64,000 bases of DNA from Amycolatopsis rifamycinica (GTDB taxonomy: Bacteria; Actinomycetota; Actinomycetes; Mycobacteriales; Pseudonocardiaceae). The stretch spans positions 79,002 through 143,001 of the forward strand of contig NZ_JMQI01000041.1 of assembly GCF_000695625.1 (NCBI RefSeq), given 5' to 3'. Positions 7,679 to 16,600 of this stretch are shown piece by piece. Below the pieces are notes generated by a model. It ran no database searches. It saw only the letters and a list, made by a program, of their open reading frames with translations, and was not told the DNA's origin. Each line of letters begins with the position of its first letter. Position 1 is the stretch's first letter. Both the position numbers and the translations under genes were made by a program.

Positions 7679-8871
7679 CCGACCTCCCCCGCCGCTCCTT
7701 CCTGCGCCGGGCCGCGGTGGGCGCGGGCCTCACCGTGGCCGCCGGGGCCGGGCTGGGCGCTTCCTCGCCGGCCGTCGCCGACGGCAGCTCGCCCGTTCCC
7801 TTCCACGGCCCCCACCAGGCCGCCATCCTCCGCAAGCCGCCCACCCAGACCGTCGTCGCCTCCTTCGACGCCGTCGCCGAGTCCAAAGCCGAACTCGCCG
7901 AGCTCTTCCGCGCCATCACCGACCGGGCGCGGTTCCTCACCGCCGGCGGCGCCCCGGCCGCGCTCGGCATCACCGCGCCGCCCGCCGACTCCGGCGTGCT
8001 CGGGCCGGTCGTGCCCGGCAGCGACCTCGGCGTCATCCTCGGCGTCGGCGCGAGCCTGTTCGACGACCGGTACGGCCTCACCAAGCTCAAGCCCGCCAAG
8101 CTGAAGCCGATGGCGACGTTCCCGAACGACGCGCTCGACCCGGCCCAGTGCCACGGCGACCTCAGCCTGATCCTGTCCGCGAACGACACCGACACCGTCC
8201 TGCACGCCCTGCGGGACATCGCGCGCGCCACCCGCGGCGGCATGCAGCTGCGCTGGAAGCTCAACGGCTTCACCTCGCCGCCACGACCCGAAGGCACCCC
8301 GCGCAACCTGATGGGCTTCAAGGACGGCACCGCCAACCCCACCGAGTCCGAACTGGACGGTCTGGTGTGGACGAAGGGCGAACCCGCTTGGGCCGACGGC
8401 GGCAGCTACCAGGTCATCCGGCTGATCCGGATGCTCGTCGAGTTCTGGGACCGGGTTTCGCTGTCCGAGCAGGAGAACATGTTCGGCCGCCGCCGTGACA
8501 CCGGCGCTCCGCTCGACGGCACCGCGGAGACCGACGTCCCCCGCTACGCCGACGACCCGATCGGCTCCGTCATCCCGCTGACCAGCCACATCCGGAAGGC
8601 GAACCCGCGCACGCCGGAGACCGGCGCCAGCCGCATCCTGCGCCGCGCCGTCAACTACGACCGGGGCGTCGACAGCAACGGCAACCTCGACATGGGCCTG
8701 CTGTTCGTCTGCTACCAGCAGGACCTCGAGCGCCAGTTCGAGGCCGTCCAGACACGCCTGGCCGACGAACCCCTGACCGACTACATCTCCCCGTTCGGCG
8801 GCGGCTACTTCTTCGCGCTGCCGGGCGTCACCGGCCCGGACGACCACTTCGGGCGAGCCCTGCTCGCGTGA
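7675..8871 (+). CDS. efeB: EfeB deferrochelatase / DyP-type haem peroxidase, Tat-exported
   Basis: 398 aa. The N terminus carries a twin-arginine signal (PRRSFLRRAAVG followed by a hydrophobic stretch to ASSPAVADG). The DyP-type peroxidase signature GFKDGTANP is present, with the distal Asp, and the proximal His region follows in the C-terminal half (SHIRKANPR). It handles haem or ferrous iron outside the membrane, oxidising Fe(II) or releasing iron from haem for EfeO. The ATG at 7675 overlaps the efeO stop, so the two are translationally coupled. Length is normal for the family. Confidence 0.93.
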   Translation: MTDLPRRSFLRRAAVGAGLTVAAGAGLGASSPAVADGSSPVPFHGPHQAAILRKPPTQTVVASFDAVAESKAELAELFRAITDRARFLTAGGAPAALGITAPPADSGVLGPVVPGSDLGVILGVGASLFDDRYGLTKLKPAKLKPMATFPNDALDPAQCHGDLSLILSANDTDTVLHALRDIARATRGGMQLRWKLNGFTSPPRPEGTPRNLMGFKDGTANPTESELDGLVWTKGEPAWADGGSYQVIRLIRMLVEFWDRVSLSEQENMFGRRRDTGAPLDGTAETDVPRYADDPIGSVIPLTSHIRKANPRTPETGASRILRRAVNYDRGVDSNGNLDMGLLFVCYQQDLERQFEAVQTRLADEPLTDYISPFGGGYFFALPGVTGPDDHFGRALLA

Positions 8872-8914
8872 GCCGCTTCGGGACGTTCCCGCCCCACCAC
8901 GAAAGGAATCCCCT

Positions 8915-10537
8915 GTGGACAGAAAGACCCGACGGCGGCGCCGCGGCCTGCTCGGTGCCGGGGCCCTCGCCTCGGTGGCCACGCTGGCCGTCGTCACCGG
9001 CTCCGCGGCGACCACCGCGGACGCCCAGCCGCTGCACCTGTTCCCCGCGCACTGGCTCCCGACGGCGACGCCGATCAAGCACGTCGTCGTCATCTTCGGC
9101 GAGAACATCTCGTTCGACCACTACTTCGGCACCTACCCGGACGCGGCCAACACCGACGGCACCCCGTTCACCGCCGCGCACGGCACCCCGAAGGTCAACG
9201 GGCTCGACAAGAAGCTGCTGACCGACAACCCGAACGCGTACAACCCGAAGCGGCTCACGCCCCAGCAGGCGATGACCTGCGACCAGAACCACAACTACGG
9301 CGCCGAGCAGGCCGCCTTCGACGGCGGCAAGATGGACAAGTTCGTCGAGAAGACCGAGACCGACAAGTGCACCGGGCAGCCGGTCCTGTTCGGCGAGCCG
9401 GGCCTGGTCATGGACTACTACGACGGCAACACCGTCACCGGCATGTGGAACTACGCCCAGCACTACGCCATGAGCGACAACTCCTTCAACACGGTCTTCG
9501 GCCCGTCGAGCCCGGGCGCGATCAACTTGATCTCGGGCAACACCCACGGCGTCCAGGCCGTCGACCCGGTGACGCACGAGCCGGTCAGCGACGCCTACGC
9601 CGTGCAGTCGCCGGACTCCAGCGGCGTCGGCACGATGATCAACGACCCGGACCCGGCGTGGGACGACTGCTCGGGCAAGAACCACACGAGCAAGGACAAC
9701 CTGGCCACGATGCACGGCCGCAACATCGGTGACCTGCTCAACCAGCGCCACGTCACCTGGGGCTGGTTCCAGGGCGGCTTCCGCCCGACGGGCTCGGCCA
9801 ACGGGTACGCGGTGTGCGGCCAGACCCACACGAACGTCGGCGGCAACGCGGTCGTCGACTACAGCCCGCACCACGAGCCGTTCCAGTACTACCCGCAGAC
9901 GGCGAACCCGAAGCACCTCCCGCCGTCCTCGGTGCAGGCGATCGGCCAGACGGACCGCGCGAACCACCAGTACGACATTTCGGACTTCGACGCCGCGCTG
10001 CGCGCCGGCTCGATGCCCGCGGTGAGCTTCCTCAAGGCGCCGGAGTACCAGGACGGCCACGCGGGTTACTCGGACCCGCTGGACGAGCAGCAGTTCGTGG
10101 TGAGTGAGATCGACAAGATCCAGCAGTCCCCGGACTGGAAGTCGACGGCGATCGTGCTGGCCTACGACGACTCGGACGGCTGGTACGACCACCAGAAGCC
10201 GCCGATCGTCAACGGCTCCCACGACGCAGCCCAGGACCAGGCGATCTGCACGGCCAAGCCGACGACGCTGGGCGCGTACGCGGACCGCTGCGGCTACGGC
10301 CCGCGGCTGCCGCTGCTGGTGGTTTCGCCGTACAGCAGGGTCAACCACGTCGACCACACGCTGACCGACCAGACGTCGGTGCTGAAGTTCATCGAGGACA
10401 ACTGGTTCACCGGCCGCGTCGGCGACTCGTCGTTCGACACGCGGGCCGGCTCGCTGAACGGGATGTTCGACTTCTGGTCGCCCCGGGCCCGCAAGGTCAC
10501 CCTCGACCCGAAGACCGGAGCCGTCGTCCAGCACTAG
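8915..10537 (+). CDS. Secreted phosphoesterase (phospholipase C / acid phosphatase family)
   Basis: 540 aa, GTG start at 8915 after GAAAGGA. The N terminus is basic (RRRRRGLLGAGALASVATLA), suggesting Tat or Sec export. The phosphoesterase family signature HVVVIFGENISFDHYFGTYP lies near residue 60; Glu and Asn of GENISFDHYFG are the metal-ligand and catalytic region in bacterial non-haemolytic phospholipases C. Later conserved blocks include SDNSFNTVFGPSSPGAINLI and YDDSDGWYDH, the second metal site. The substrate could be a phospholipid or another phosphate ester; phosphate-scavenging is a reasonable guess. A strong terminator hairpin follows 14 bp after the stop. Confidence 0.88.
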   Translation: MDRKTRRRRRGLLGAGALASVATLAVVTGSAATTADAQPLHLFPAHWLPTATPIKHVVVIFGENISFDHYFGTYPDAANTDGTPFTAAHGTPKVNGLDKKLLTDNPNAYNPKRLTPQQAMTCDQNHNYGAEQAAFDGGKMDKFVEKTETDKCTGQPVLFGEPGLVMDYYDGNTVTGMWNYAQHYAMSDNSFNTVFGPSSPGAINLISGNTHGVQAVDPVTHEPVSDAYAVQSPDSSGVGTMINDPDPAWDDCSGKNHTSKDNLATMHGRNIGDLLNQRHVTWGWFQGGFRPTGSANGYAVCGQTHTNVGGNAVVDYSPHHEPFQYYPQTANPKHLPPSSVQAIGQTDRANHQYDISDFDAALRAGSMPAVSFLKAPEYQDGHAGYSDPLDEQQFVVSEIDKIQQSPDWKSTAIVLAYDDSDGWYDHQKPPIVNGSHDAAQDQAICTAKPTTLGAYADRCGYGPRLPLLVVSPYSRVNHVDHTLTDQTSVLKFIEDNWFTGRVGDSSFDTRAGSLNGMFDFWSPRARKVTLDPKTGAVVQH

Positions 10538-10551
10538 CGACCCCTTCAGGG

Positions 10552-10598
10552 CCCGATGTGGCCTTCGGTGCGGTCAACGCACCGAGGGCCGCATCGGG
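10552..10598. terminator. Bidirectional terminator hairpin
   Basis: 21-bp arms at 10552-10572 and 10578-10598 around a 5-nt GTCAA loop, with only two mismatches. It lies between the convergent phosphoesterase gene and the RsbW-like gene, so it can terminate both. Confidence 0.88.
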
Positions 10599-10607
10599 GC
10601 AGGCAGG

Positions 10608-11030
10608 TCAGGGGTGGGCCGGGTCCAGGTCCCAGGTCAGGGTCACGACCGTGCCCGAAGGGCCCGGGGTGATGTCCGCTCGGTCGGCGCTCGCCCGCAG
10701 CAGCAGCAATCCCCGGCCGCGCAACGAAACCGGGCGGGGGTCCGGCACCGGGGTGCGCCACCGCCCGTGGTCGGTGATCACCACTTCGAGACGGCCGGGG
10801 TGCACCGCCGCGTCGACGTCGACCACGCCGGGTTCCGCGTCGTCGTAGGCGTGGTCGGCCACGTTCGCCAGTGCTTCGTAGGCGGCCAGCACGATGTCGC
10901 CGGCCCGGTCCTCGTCGACGCCCGCCGCCAGCACCCACGCCATCAGGTCGTGCCGCAGGCGGCGAAGGATCTCGGGCACCGCGGGCACGCCGTGGCAGCG
11001 GAACGGTTCCGGCATCCGCGGCCGCCTCAT
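10608..11030 (-). CDS. RsbW-like anti-sigma factor / ATP-binding kinase
   Basis: 140 aa from the ATG at 11030, which overlaps the stop of the STAS gene (ATGA), giving tight translational coupling. It has the GHKL ATPase fold of the RsbW/SpoIIAB family: helix with the N-box (DIVLAAYEALANVADHAY), G1 region (VVITDHGRWRTP) and G2 box (SLRGRGLLLLRASADRADI). Such proteins phosphorylate and bind the STAS antagonist and sequester an alternative sigma factor or act as signalling kinases. No sigma factor gene is adjacent, so its target is elsewhere. Confidence 0.88.
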   Translation of the reverse strand: MRRPRMPEPFRCHGVPAVPEILRRLRHDLMAWVLAAGVDEDRAGDIVLAAYEALANVADHAYDDAEPGVVDVDAAVHPGRLEVVITDHGRWRTPVPDPRPVSLRGRGLLLLRASADRADITPGPSGTVVTLTWDLDPAHP

Positions 11031-11413
11031 CGGAGTGCTTCGTCGACGGTCGGGTGGACGCCGATCCACGTGTCGAGCCCGGTCGTCCGCAACGGTCCCG
11101 ACGTCACCGGCGAATCGCTCACCACGCACAACGCGCGCTCGGCCAGCTTGCGGTGGGCCGCCGCGAGCACCTGCAGCCCCGCCGAACAGAAAAACGTCAC
11201 TTCACGCAGATCGACCACCAGCTTCTCCGGCCCACGGGCCAGCACCACGTCGACGACTTCCCCGAACTCCGGCGCGCTCACCAGGTCGATCTCCCCCGCC
11301 ACGGCCAGCACGGCGGCCCCGCCCCGCCAGTCGAGGGTCACCGCCAGTTCGGTGGCGGGCAGGTCCGGCGTCGCAGGGGTCACGGCCACCCATGGTGCCG
11401 CACTCCCCGCCAA
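11027..11413 (-). CDS. STAS-domain anti-sigma factor antagonist
   Basis: 128 aa. STAS fold with LAVAGEIDLVSAPEF and the phosphorylation-site region VVDLREVTFFCSAGLQVLAA, in which Ser of CSAGL is the expected phospho-acceptor. The start is uncertain: the frame opens with TTG at 11413, just after the upstream stop; a GTG at 11389 is an alternative. It is expected to release the partner anti-sigma factor when dephosphorylated by the SpoIIE-type phosphatase encoded upstream in the same operon. Confidence 0.88.
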   Translation of the reverse strand: MAGSAAPWVAVTPATPDLPATELAVTLDWRGGAAVLAVAGEIDLVSAPEFGEVVDVVLARGPEKLVVDLREVTFFCSAGLQVLAAAHRKLAERALCVVSDSPVTSGPLRTTGLDTWIGVHPTVDEALR

Positions 11414-11417
11414 ACGG

Positions 11418-11858
11418 CTACCGGTGCGGGAGTTTCACCACCGTGACCCAGAATTCGTCGATCTTCCGGACCACCTCGACGAACTTCTCGAAGTCGACCG
11501 GCTTGGTGACGTAGGCGTTGGCGTGCAGTTCGTAGCTGCGCAGGATGTCCTCGTCCGCTTCGGACGTCGTCAGCACGACCACCGGGATCGTGCGCAGCGC
11601 CGGGTCCTGTTTGATCTCGCCGAGCACCTCCCGGCCGTCCTTGCGGGGCAGGTTGAGGTCGAGCAGGATCAGCCCCGGCCGCGGCGCCGTCCCGAACGGC
11701 CCTTCCCGCTTCAGGAACCGCAGCGCTTCGACGCCGTCCTCCGCGACGTGCAGCGGGTTGCGGATCTTGTGGTGCGCGAACGCCTCCCGGGTCATCAGGA
11801 CGTCCCCGGGGTCGTCCTCGACCAGCAGGATGTCGATCGGAGCGGGCGCCTGGGTCAT
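11418..11858 (-). CDS. Single-domain response regulator (Rcp1/CheY-like)
   Basis: 146 aa, a receiver domain alone with no output domain. Acidic pocket VEDDPGD near the N terminus, phospho-acceptor Asp in LILLDLNLPRKDG, switch Thr in VVLTTSEADED and conserved Lys in AYVTKPVDF. The inserted loop (REGPFGTAPRPG) is typical of the receivers paired with phytochrome-like kinases. Its start overlaps the stop of the upstream histidine kinase by 4 nt, making that kinase the obvious phosphodonor. Confidence 0.92.
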   Translation of the reverse strand: MTQAPAPIDILLVEDDPGDVLMTREAFAHHKIRNPLHVAEDGVEALRFLKREGPFGTAPRPGLILLDLNLPRKDGREVLGEIKQDPALRTIPVVVLTTSEADEDILRSYELHANAYVTKPVDFEKFVEVVRKIDEFWVTVVKLPHR

Positions 11859-13489
11859 GCGGTCCCCTTGTCCTCGTCAGCCGGAGCCCGCTCGGCCGGA
11901 GCGTCGTGGGCCGGCAGGGTGAAGCGGAACGTGGTGTCCGCGGCCTCGGTGTCGAGCCAGATCCGGCCGCCGTGGTACTCGACGATCCGGCGGCACAGGG
12001 CCAGCCCGATCCCGGTGCCCGGGTACGCGGACCGCGTGTGCAGCCGCTGGAACAGCGCGAACACGCGTTCGGCGTACTCCGCGCCGATGCCGATCCCGTT
12101 GTCCACCACGGAAAACACCCACTGGTCGCCGTCGCGCTCGGCGGTGACCCGCACCTCCGGCGGTGCCTCGCCCTTGAACTTCAGCGCGTTGCCGATCAGG
12201 TTCTGGAACACCGCCGTCATCAGCGCCGGCTCGACGCGCACTTCGGGCAGGTCGCCGCGGCTGACCTTGCCGCCGCTCAGCGAGAGCGCGACCTCCAGGT
12301 TCGCGATCGCCTCGTCGGCCAGCGCGCCGGCGTCGGCGACGACGTGCTCGCCCGGGTTCCGGCCGACGCGGGAGAACGCCAGCAGGTCGTTGATCAGCAC
12401 CTGCATCCGCTTCGCGCCGTCGACGGCGTACTCGATGTACTGCTCGCCGCGCTCGTCGAGCAGGCCCTGGTACCGCCGCTGGAGCAGCTGGCAGAAGCTG
12501 GCCACCTTCCGCAGCGGCTCCTGCAGGTCGTGCGAAGCGACGTACGCGAATTGCTCGAGGTCGGCATTGGACCGTTCCAGCTCGCGCGTGCGCCGGTCCA
12601 ACATGGCGTTGGACTCCTCCGCCTCCCGCGTGCGCCGGTCCAGCAGGGCGTTGGACTCCTCCGCCTCCCGTGTGCGCCGGTCCAGCTCGGCGTGCGCGCG
12701 CTCGAGCTCGGCGACCTCGTCGAGGATGCGCTGCCGCATCGCCTCGACGTCCGCGCCGAGCTGGACGATCTCGCGCGGCCCCGTCCCCCGCACCGGGTGG
12801 TGGACGTCGGCGTCGGCGACGCGCCGGACCTCGCCGGCCAGCCGCAGGATCGGCCGGGTGACGACCTGCCGCAGCCCGAAGAACAGCATCGCGAACAGCA
12901 GCAGCACGAGCACGGCGATGACCACGAACATCGCGTTGAGGAAGCGCGCCGCCGCGTTCAGGTCGGCGCGGGCTGCGTCGCGGAGCGCGGTCAGGTGGTT
13001 CAGCTGGGTGTCGAGGGCCTCGCGCACGTCGACGAACAGCGTCCGGCCGCGTTCGACTTGGGCCGCGGTCACCGGCGGCGCGGCGGGGGCGATGGTGGGC
13101 GCGGCCGCGGCCTGCCAGGCGGTGGCCGCCCGCAGCACGGCGTCGAGGTCGTCGCCGATCTCCGTGCCCGGGGCCGCGCCGAGCTGCCGCAGCTGCGCGA
13201 CGGCGTCGGCCTGCGACCGGACGCCGTCGGTGTAGGGCACCAGGAACGCCGGCTGGCGGCCGAGCTGGTAGCCGCGGACGCCGCTCTCCTGGTTCAGCAG
13301 CGCGGTGGACAGCTGGATCGCGGCCAGCCGCTGGGGCGCGATCGAGTCGAGCAGGCGCATGCGGGCCTCGGTCAGGCTGTTCAGCGCGAACCCGCCGGCG
13401 ACCAGCGCCGCGACCAGCAGCACGGTCTCGACGGCGGCGAGCAGCGCCAGCCGGCGGCGGATGGGCCGGCCGCGTGCTTCACCGCTCAT
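11855..13489 (-). CDS. Sensor histidine kinase with CHASE3-like sensor and HAMP
   Basis: 544 aa. TM1 about 14-36, an extracytoplasmic CHASE3-like helical domain (QRLAAIQLSTALLNQESGVRG; about 40-180), TM2 about 185-208, HAMP (about 210-265), then a coiled coil made of three near-perfect 14-residue repeats (DRRTREAEESNALL). HisKA with the phospho-acceptor His in FAYVASHDLQEPLRKV, then HATPase_c with N-box (FQNLIGNALKFKG), G1 (VVDNGIGIG) and G2 (PGTGIGLALC). The domain set resembles phytochrome-type kinases that signal to single receivers. Overlaps the downstream receiver by 4 nt and the upstream SpoIIE gene by 11 nt. Confidence 0.92.
   Translation of the reverse strand: MSGEARGRPIRRRLALLAAVETVLLVAALVAGGFALNSLTEARMRLLDSIAPQRLAAIQLSTALLNQESGVRGYQLGRQPAFLVPYTDGVRSQADAVAQLRQLGAAPGTEIGDDLDAVLRAATAWQAAAAPTIAPAAPPVTAAQVERGRTLFVDVREALDTQLNHLTALRDAARADLNAAARFLNAMFVVIAVLVLLLFAMLFFGLRQVVTRPILRLAGEVRRVADADVHHPVRGTGPREIVQLGADVEAMRQRILDEVAELERAHAELDRRTREAEESNALLDRRTREAEESNAMLDRRTRELERSNADLEQFAYVASHDLQEPLRKVASFCQLLQRRYQGLLDERGEQYIEYAVDGAKRMQVLINDLLAFSRVGRNPGEHVVADAGALADEAIANLEVALSLSGGKVSRGDLPEVRVEPALMTAVFQNLIGNALKFKGEAPPEVRVTAERDGDQWVFSVVDNGIGIGAEYAERVFALFQRLHTRSAYPGTGIGLALCRRIVEYHGGRIWLDTEAADTTFRFTLPAHDAPAERAPADEDKGTA
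12586..12669 (-). repeat. 42-bp tandem repeat encoding coiled-coil heptads in the sensor kinase
   Basis: Copies at 12586-12627 and 12628-12669 differ at only a few positions, and a partial third follows from 12670. Each encodes 14 residues, exactly two heptads, so gain or loss of a unit keeps the coiled-coil phase between HAMP and the kinase core. Confidence 0.85.
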
Positions 13490-14681
13490 CGGCTGTGGCT
13501 CCCGGATCGTGGCTGAGCAGGGCGAGGGCGACGTCGTCGTCGAGCGGGCCGGAGTTGAGCCGCTCGGCGCGGGCGATCAGCTCGTCGAGCAGCGCCCGGC
13601 GGTTGAGCCCGGTCTCGTGCTTGATGTCGAGCACCAGTGCGGCCATCCGCTCGTGGCCCAGCCGTTCGGACCCGGCGCCGACCCGGCCCTCGAACACGCC
13701 GTCGGTGTACAGCAGCAACGACCACCCCGGGTCCAACGAAACCTCCAGTGCGTCCCACTTGGCGCCCTCGACCACCCCGAGCGGGACCCCGAGCCGCTCG
13801 CCGGAGAGCAGGTGCCCGTCGCCGGGGGTGAGCAGCAGCGGCGGCAGGTGCCCCGCCAGCGACAGGCGCAGGGATCTTCGGTCCGGCGCGACGACGACCA
13901 TGCAGACGGTGGCGAACAGCGGCTCGATCCGCTCGTGCACCAGGACCCGCTCGACCATGGTGAGCACGTCGGCCATCGGCAGGCCCGCCATCACCAGCGA
14001 GCGCCACGCGATCCGCAGCGCGACGCCGAGGGCGGCTTCGTCCGGGCCGTGGCCGCAGACGTCGCCGATCATCATGTGCACCGTGCCGTCGGCGAGCTCG
14101 ATCGCGTCGTAGAAGTCGCCGCCCAGCAGGGAACCGTTGCGGCCGGGCCGGTAACGGGCGGCCAGGTCGAGGTGGGGGTCGCGCAGCAGCGGGCTGGGCA
14201 GCAGGCCGCGTTCGAGCCGCGCGTTCTCCCTGGCGAGCAGCTGCTGCTGCAGGAACTGCTGCTCGACCTGTTCGGCGCGCTTGCGTTCGCGCGCGAACCG
14301 CAGCGCCTTCACCAGCAGCGGGCCGTCGACCTGGTCCTTGACGAGGTAGTCCTGCGCGCCGGCGGCGACCGCGGCGACGCCGGTGGCCTGGTCGTGCTGC
14401 CCGGTCAGGACGACCACCGCGACGCCCGGCGCGTGCTGCCCGAGCTTGGTCAGCCCGCTGAGGCCGATCGCGTCGGGCAGCTGCAGGTCGAGCACGACGC
14501 AGTCGGCGGTCAGCGGGCCGCTCAGCGCGGCGGAAAGCGTCTCGACGCGTTCGAGCGTGTACGGCACGGACGTGTCCGCCAGCATCTCCTCGACCAGCAG
14601 CGCGTCCCCGTCGTCGTCCTCGATCAGCAGCACCCGCAGGCGCGTGCGGGGATCCCACGATGAGTCGAGCGCGGCGGTCAC
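13479..14681 (-). CDS. Receiver-SpoIIE (PP2C-type) phosphatase
   Basis: 400 aa, GTG start at 14681 after GGGAGA. The N-terminal receiver (about 14-135) has LLIEDDDGDALL, phospho-Asp in CVVLDLQLPDA, LTGQHD and DYLVKDQ. A Gln-rich coiled coil (EQVEQQFLQQQLLAREN) leads to a SpoIIE/RsbU PPM phosphatase domain (about 190-395) with metal-binding Asp in GGDFYDAI, MIGDVCGHGPDEA, TDGVFEGR and LDDDVALALL. It probably dephosphorylates the STAS protein of the same operon in response to phosphorylation of its own receiver. First gene of a five-gene minus-strand operon ending at 10608. Confidence 0.93.
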   Translation of the reverse strand: MTAALDSSWDPRTRLRVLLIEDDDGDALLVEEMLADTSVPYTLERVETLSAALSGPLTADCVVLDLQLPDAIGLSGLTKLGQHAPGVAVVVLTGQHDQATGVAAVAAGAQDYLVKDQVDGPLLVKALRFARERKRAEQVEQQFLQQQLLARENARLERGLLPSPLLRDPHLDLAARYRPGRNGSLLGGDFYDAIELADGTVHMMIGDVCGHGPDEAALGVALRIAWRSLVMAGLPMADVLTMVERVLVHERIEPLFATVCMVVVAPDRRSLRLSLAGHLPPLLLTPGDGHLLSGERLGVPLGVVEGAKWDALEVSLDPGWSLLLYTDGVFEGRVGAGSERLGHERMAALVLDIKHETGLNRRALLDELIARAERLNSGPLDDDVALALLSHDPGATADER

Positions 14682-14874
14682 CGGCGTCTCCCGTTCGGCT
14701 GCTCTTGCGCCAGCACATCCAGACGATCAACCCTAGCGGCACCGGCGACGCCTACGGCCGCGAAACCGGTCCCACCGAGGTAGCGTTTTATAGCACCCCG
14801 GTGTCACACCGGCTCGATAACGGTTCGGCTGCCGCCCGTGCCGCAACCGGGCACACCGCGCCTACGCTGCGCGG

Positions 14875-15264
14875 ATGCCCCGGTCCGCCGCACTCGCCTG
14901 GTGGGGTGCGACGGCGTGCTGGTTCCTCGGGACGCTCGCCGGGCGACTGACCGGCCGCCACACCGCGATCACCGGAGCCGTCCCGCTGCCGGTCGCGGTG
15001 CTCGTGTTCGCGCTCTGCGCCGGATTCTGGGCGGCGCTCGTCCAGATGGCGTACCGCGGGGTGCACGGCGCCCGAGCCGGGCTGGCGGTCGCCGGCGCGC
15101 TCGGCGTCGTGAACTTGGTGGTGCAGCTGGCGGGGGACGTCATCGCGCGGGACGTCGTGCACGGCGGGTTGTTCCTGGCCGCATTGGTCCTTTCGGCCGC
15201 CGGGCTCACGCTCATGGCCAGGAGCCGGTTCAGAACAGGGCGCGGCCGTCGGTCTTCGCGGTGA
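14875..15264 (+). CDS. Small integral membrane protein, four TM helices
   Basis: 129 aa. The hydrophobic profile shows four helices (about 8-26, 35-60, 66-86, 95-115) with an Arg-rich C terminus (RSRFRTGRGRRSSR), indicating a cytoplasmic tail. ATG at 14875; no strong ribosome site is seen, so it may be leaderless. Its end overlaps the convergent DUF2252-like gene by 35 bp. I do not recognise the family. Confidence 0.65.
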   Translation: MPRSAALAWWGATACWFLGTLAGRLTGRHTAITGAVPLPVAVLVFALCAGFWAALVQMAYRGVHGARAGLAVAGALGVVNLVVQLAGDVIARDVVHGGLFLAALVLSAAGLTLMARSRFRTGRGRRSSR

Positions 15265-16567
15265 CGTACGCCTGCCAGTCGCGGGTGACCTGGTCGGCGT
15301 AGCTCGTCGCGAAGGCCCGCGTCTCGGCCGCCAAGCCGGAGACGGACGTGATGGCGCCGTCGATCGCCGCGTCCGCCGAGTAGCCGAGGCCGGTGCCGGG
15401 GATGTCCTGGTCGGCGCGGGCGTGGGCGGCGGCCAGAAGCCGGGCGACGTCCCGGACGGTGTCGTCCCAGATCCCGGACGTCGTCAGGTCACCGATCTCC
15501 AGGTCCTCGGCGTACGGGGACTTCTCCTTCACCAGCACCGGGACGCTCCCGACGCTCGCCCACCCGGCGAGCGGGTCGGACTGGTTGGCGAGCCGGCGCA
15601 GGGCCAGGGCCGGCCGCTGCCCGCCGGTGAGGGTCGTGGCGGCCGGCGCGAGCGGCTTCGGCGCCGGGTCCACCTCCTGCTTGAGCTCGAGGATCCGGTC
15701 GTCGGCCGCCGAGGTCGTGTCCCCCTCGACGAGGACGTACCAGCGGAAGCGACCGAGGCTGCCGGTGCCCGCCCCGGTTCGCCGCCGGACGTCCTTGACG
15801 ACGGCCTCCGACGCCGTCAGCGGTTCGCCCGCGGTGGTCCGGTAGGCCGCGACGGCGGCGGCGAGCTGGGCCCGCGTCGCGTCGGGCACGGCTTGCAGCC
15901 GCGGGTCGGCCTTGAAGTGGCCGCCGGTGGTCCACTTCGCGAGCAGGTCGGCCCGCTTGTCCCCGGCGGCGGCGTCGATCAGGTCCCCGACGAGATCGGA
16001 GGTGTTGCCCGCGGTGAGCCGCCAGCCCGCTTCGTCGCCGGTTCCGTGGAACTTCGCGATCCACTGCGCGTACTCGGCGACGAACGTGTCGACGTCGGTG
16101 GCGATCCGGCTCGCACCGCGGCCGCCGGCCCGGCCGGCGAGCACGATCGACACGGCTTCGCGGCGCAGCTCCCACGTCCACGAACCGCGCCAGGCGTCGT
16201 CGGTGTCGGTGATCGCGAACTGCTCTTCGCCATCGGCGCCGCGGTCGGCGCCGGTGTTCTCCAGGTGCGCGTCACCGGTCAGCCACACGTCGCCGCCCGC
16301 GGTCGCGTACGCCGAGGGCGGCAGCTCGCCCAGATCGCGGTAGTAGAGCGGCGACGTGCCGCGGAAGAACGCCCACGCGCTCGAGGCCAGCGCCTGCGTC
16401 CGCACCGTCAGCTCGTCGTCGGTCGCGCCGGCGTTGAGGACGTGCAGCGCGTGGTCGCGGTCGTAGACCACCGAGACCGGGTCCCGGCTCAGGCCCGCCG
16501 CCTCCCCCGGCGCGGCGGTGGCGAGCAGGGTGACAACGACCAGAGTCCCGACGGTGGTTCGGCGCAT
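15230..16567 (-). CDS. Secreted DUF2252-family protein
   Basis: 445 aa. Signal peptide MRRTTVGTLVVVTLLATAA with cleavage near GEAAG. The body has the DUF2252 signatures: AFFRGTSPLYYRDLGELP, then VWLTGDAHLENTGA and AITDTDDAWRGSWTWELRRE, an arrangement related to aminoglycoside-phosphotransferase-like kinases (Asp/His-containing catalytic-like motifs). Most DUF2252 proteins are cytoplasmic; this one is exported, as are some actinobacterial homologues. Biochemical function is unknown. It sits between a convergent membrane gene and the co-directional secreted gene upstream at 17668. Confidence 0.85.
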   Translation of the reverse strand: MRRTTVGTLVVVTLLATAAPGEAAGLSRDPVSVVYDRDHALHVLNAGATDDELTVRTQALASSAWAFFRGTSPLYYRDLGELPPSAYATAGGDVWLTGDAHLENTGADRGADGEEQFAITDTDDAWRGSWTWELRREAVSIVLAGRAGGRGASRIATDVDTFVAEYAQWIAKFHGTGDEAGWRLTAGNTSDLVGDLIDAAAGDKRADLLAKWTTGGHFKADPRLQAVPDATRAQLAAAVAAYRTTAGEPLTASEAVVKDVRRRTGAGTGSLGRFRWYVLVEGDTTSAADDRILELKQEVDPAPKPLAPAATTLTGGQRPALALRRLANQSDPLAGWASVGSVPVLVKEKSPYAEDLEIGDLTTSGIWDDTVRDVARLLAAAHARADQDIPGTGLGYSADAAIDGAITSVSGLAAETRAFATSYADQVTRDWQAYVTAKTDGRALF

Positions 16568-16600
16568 GAGCCACGTATACGCGCCGGAGGTGAGCGGGAA

